Positions 7,098-7,332 of a DNA stretch of 7,332 nt are shown here, piece by piece. Within the stretch, counting starts at the first letter, position 1. The number at the start of each line of letters is the position of its first letter. Location of the stretch: positions 1-7,332 of the forward strand of contig CAMLKW010000218.1 of the NCBI GenBank assembly GCA_946480605.1, in the 5' to 3' direction. The stretch is from an uncultured Roseateles sp. Its GTDB lineage: Bacteria > Pseudomonadota > Gammaproteobacteria > Burkholderiales > Burkholderiaceae. Made by a program: the position numbers and the translations under genes. The notes below the pieces were generated by a model. The model was given only the letters and a program-made list of their open reading frames with translations. It was not told where the DNA came from and ran no database searches.

Positions 7098-7332
7098 TCA
7101 GGTGGGCGTGTAGGCCAGGCGAACGTAGATCGGCGCGAAGGCCTCGGCCTGCGTGATCTCCAGCAGGCGCTCGCGCGCCAGCTCCAGCATCGCGATGAAG
7201 GTGACGACCAGCACGGCCTGGCCGCGGCTCACGTCGAACAGGTGCTCGAACTCGACGAAGCGCTGGCCCTGCAGCCGGCGCAGCACGATGCTCATGTGCT
7301 CGCGCACCGACAGCTGCTCGCGGCTGATCTTG
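7098..7332 (-). CDS. scpA: Segregation and condensation protein A, C-terminal part
   Basis: C-terminal 77 residues of ScpA, the kleisin subunit of the SMC-ScpA-ScpB condensin that organises and segregates the chromosome. The gene continues off the right edge. The visible part reads KISREQLSVREHMSIVLRRL, then VEFEHLFDVSRGQAVLVVTFIAMLELARERLLEITQAEAFAPIYVRL, and ends LAYTPT. This is the ScpA C-terminal winged-helix domain, which contacts the SMC head; the VTFIAMLELARE and Q-x-x-x-F-API patterns are typical. A GTG in frame at 7307 is not the true start, since the conserved sequence continues upstream to the window edge. scpB would be expected near, but is not in the window. Confidence 0.9.
   Translation of the reverse strand, partial: KISREQLSVREHMSIVLRRLQGQRFVEFEHLFDVSRGQAVLVVTFIAMLELARERLLEITQAEAFAPIYVRLAYTPT

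Overview
The window reads as ordinary chromosome from a high-GC beta-proteobacterium. Three things suggest Burkholderiales, perhaps the Roseateles/Rubrivivax/Leptothrix neighbourhood: coding sequence with strong G/C preference at third codon positions, a beta-proteobacterial-looking ScpA C-terminus, and a PEP-CTERM (exosortase-sorted) secreted protein. The genus is inference. I see no transposase, integrase, CRISPR array, tRNA or rRNA.

Left part (1-2470, minus strand): a compact potassium-efflux operon, transcribed kefF, then a 30-codon mini-gene, then kefC. KefF is a flavodoxin-fold quinone reductase that serves as ancillary activator. KefC is a CPA2 K+/H+ antiporter with a cytoplasmic Rossmann (KTN) domain; it leaves the window at base 1 with about 577 codons visible. 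The mini-gene shares an ATGA stop/start overlap with kefF upstream and another with kefC downstream, and has a near-perfect Shine-Dalgarno inside the last codons of kefF. It is the most unusual item in the window. KefF and KefC are known from Escherichia coli to form a glutathione-gated system that acidifies the cytoplasm and protects against toxic electrophiles.

Centre (2471-5924): a MaoC/NodN-like hydratase gene is transcribed on the plus strand, divergently from kefF. It converges with a minus-strand pair made of a Tat-exported calcineurin-like phosphoesterase with a C-terminal LamG-like domain, followed 69 bases later by a secreted PEP-CTERM protein. Both products leave the cytoplasm, so the pair probably works in the envelope or outside the cell. 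Their joint role is unknown.

Right part (5925-7332): a roughly 260-base divergent intergenic region, a DUF808 (YedI-type) multi-pass membrane protein on the plus strand, and, seven bases past its stop, the converging 3' end of scpA (condensin kleisin) on the minus strand. The long reading frames opposite kefC, the phosphoesterase and the DUF808 gene are high-GC shadows and are not annotated.
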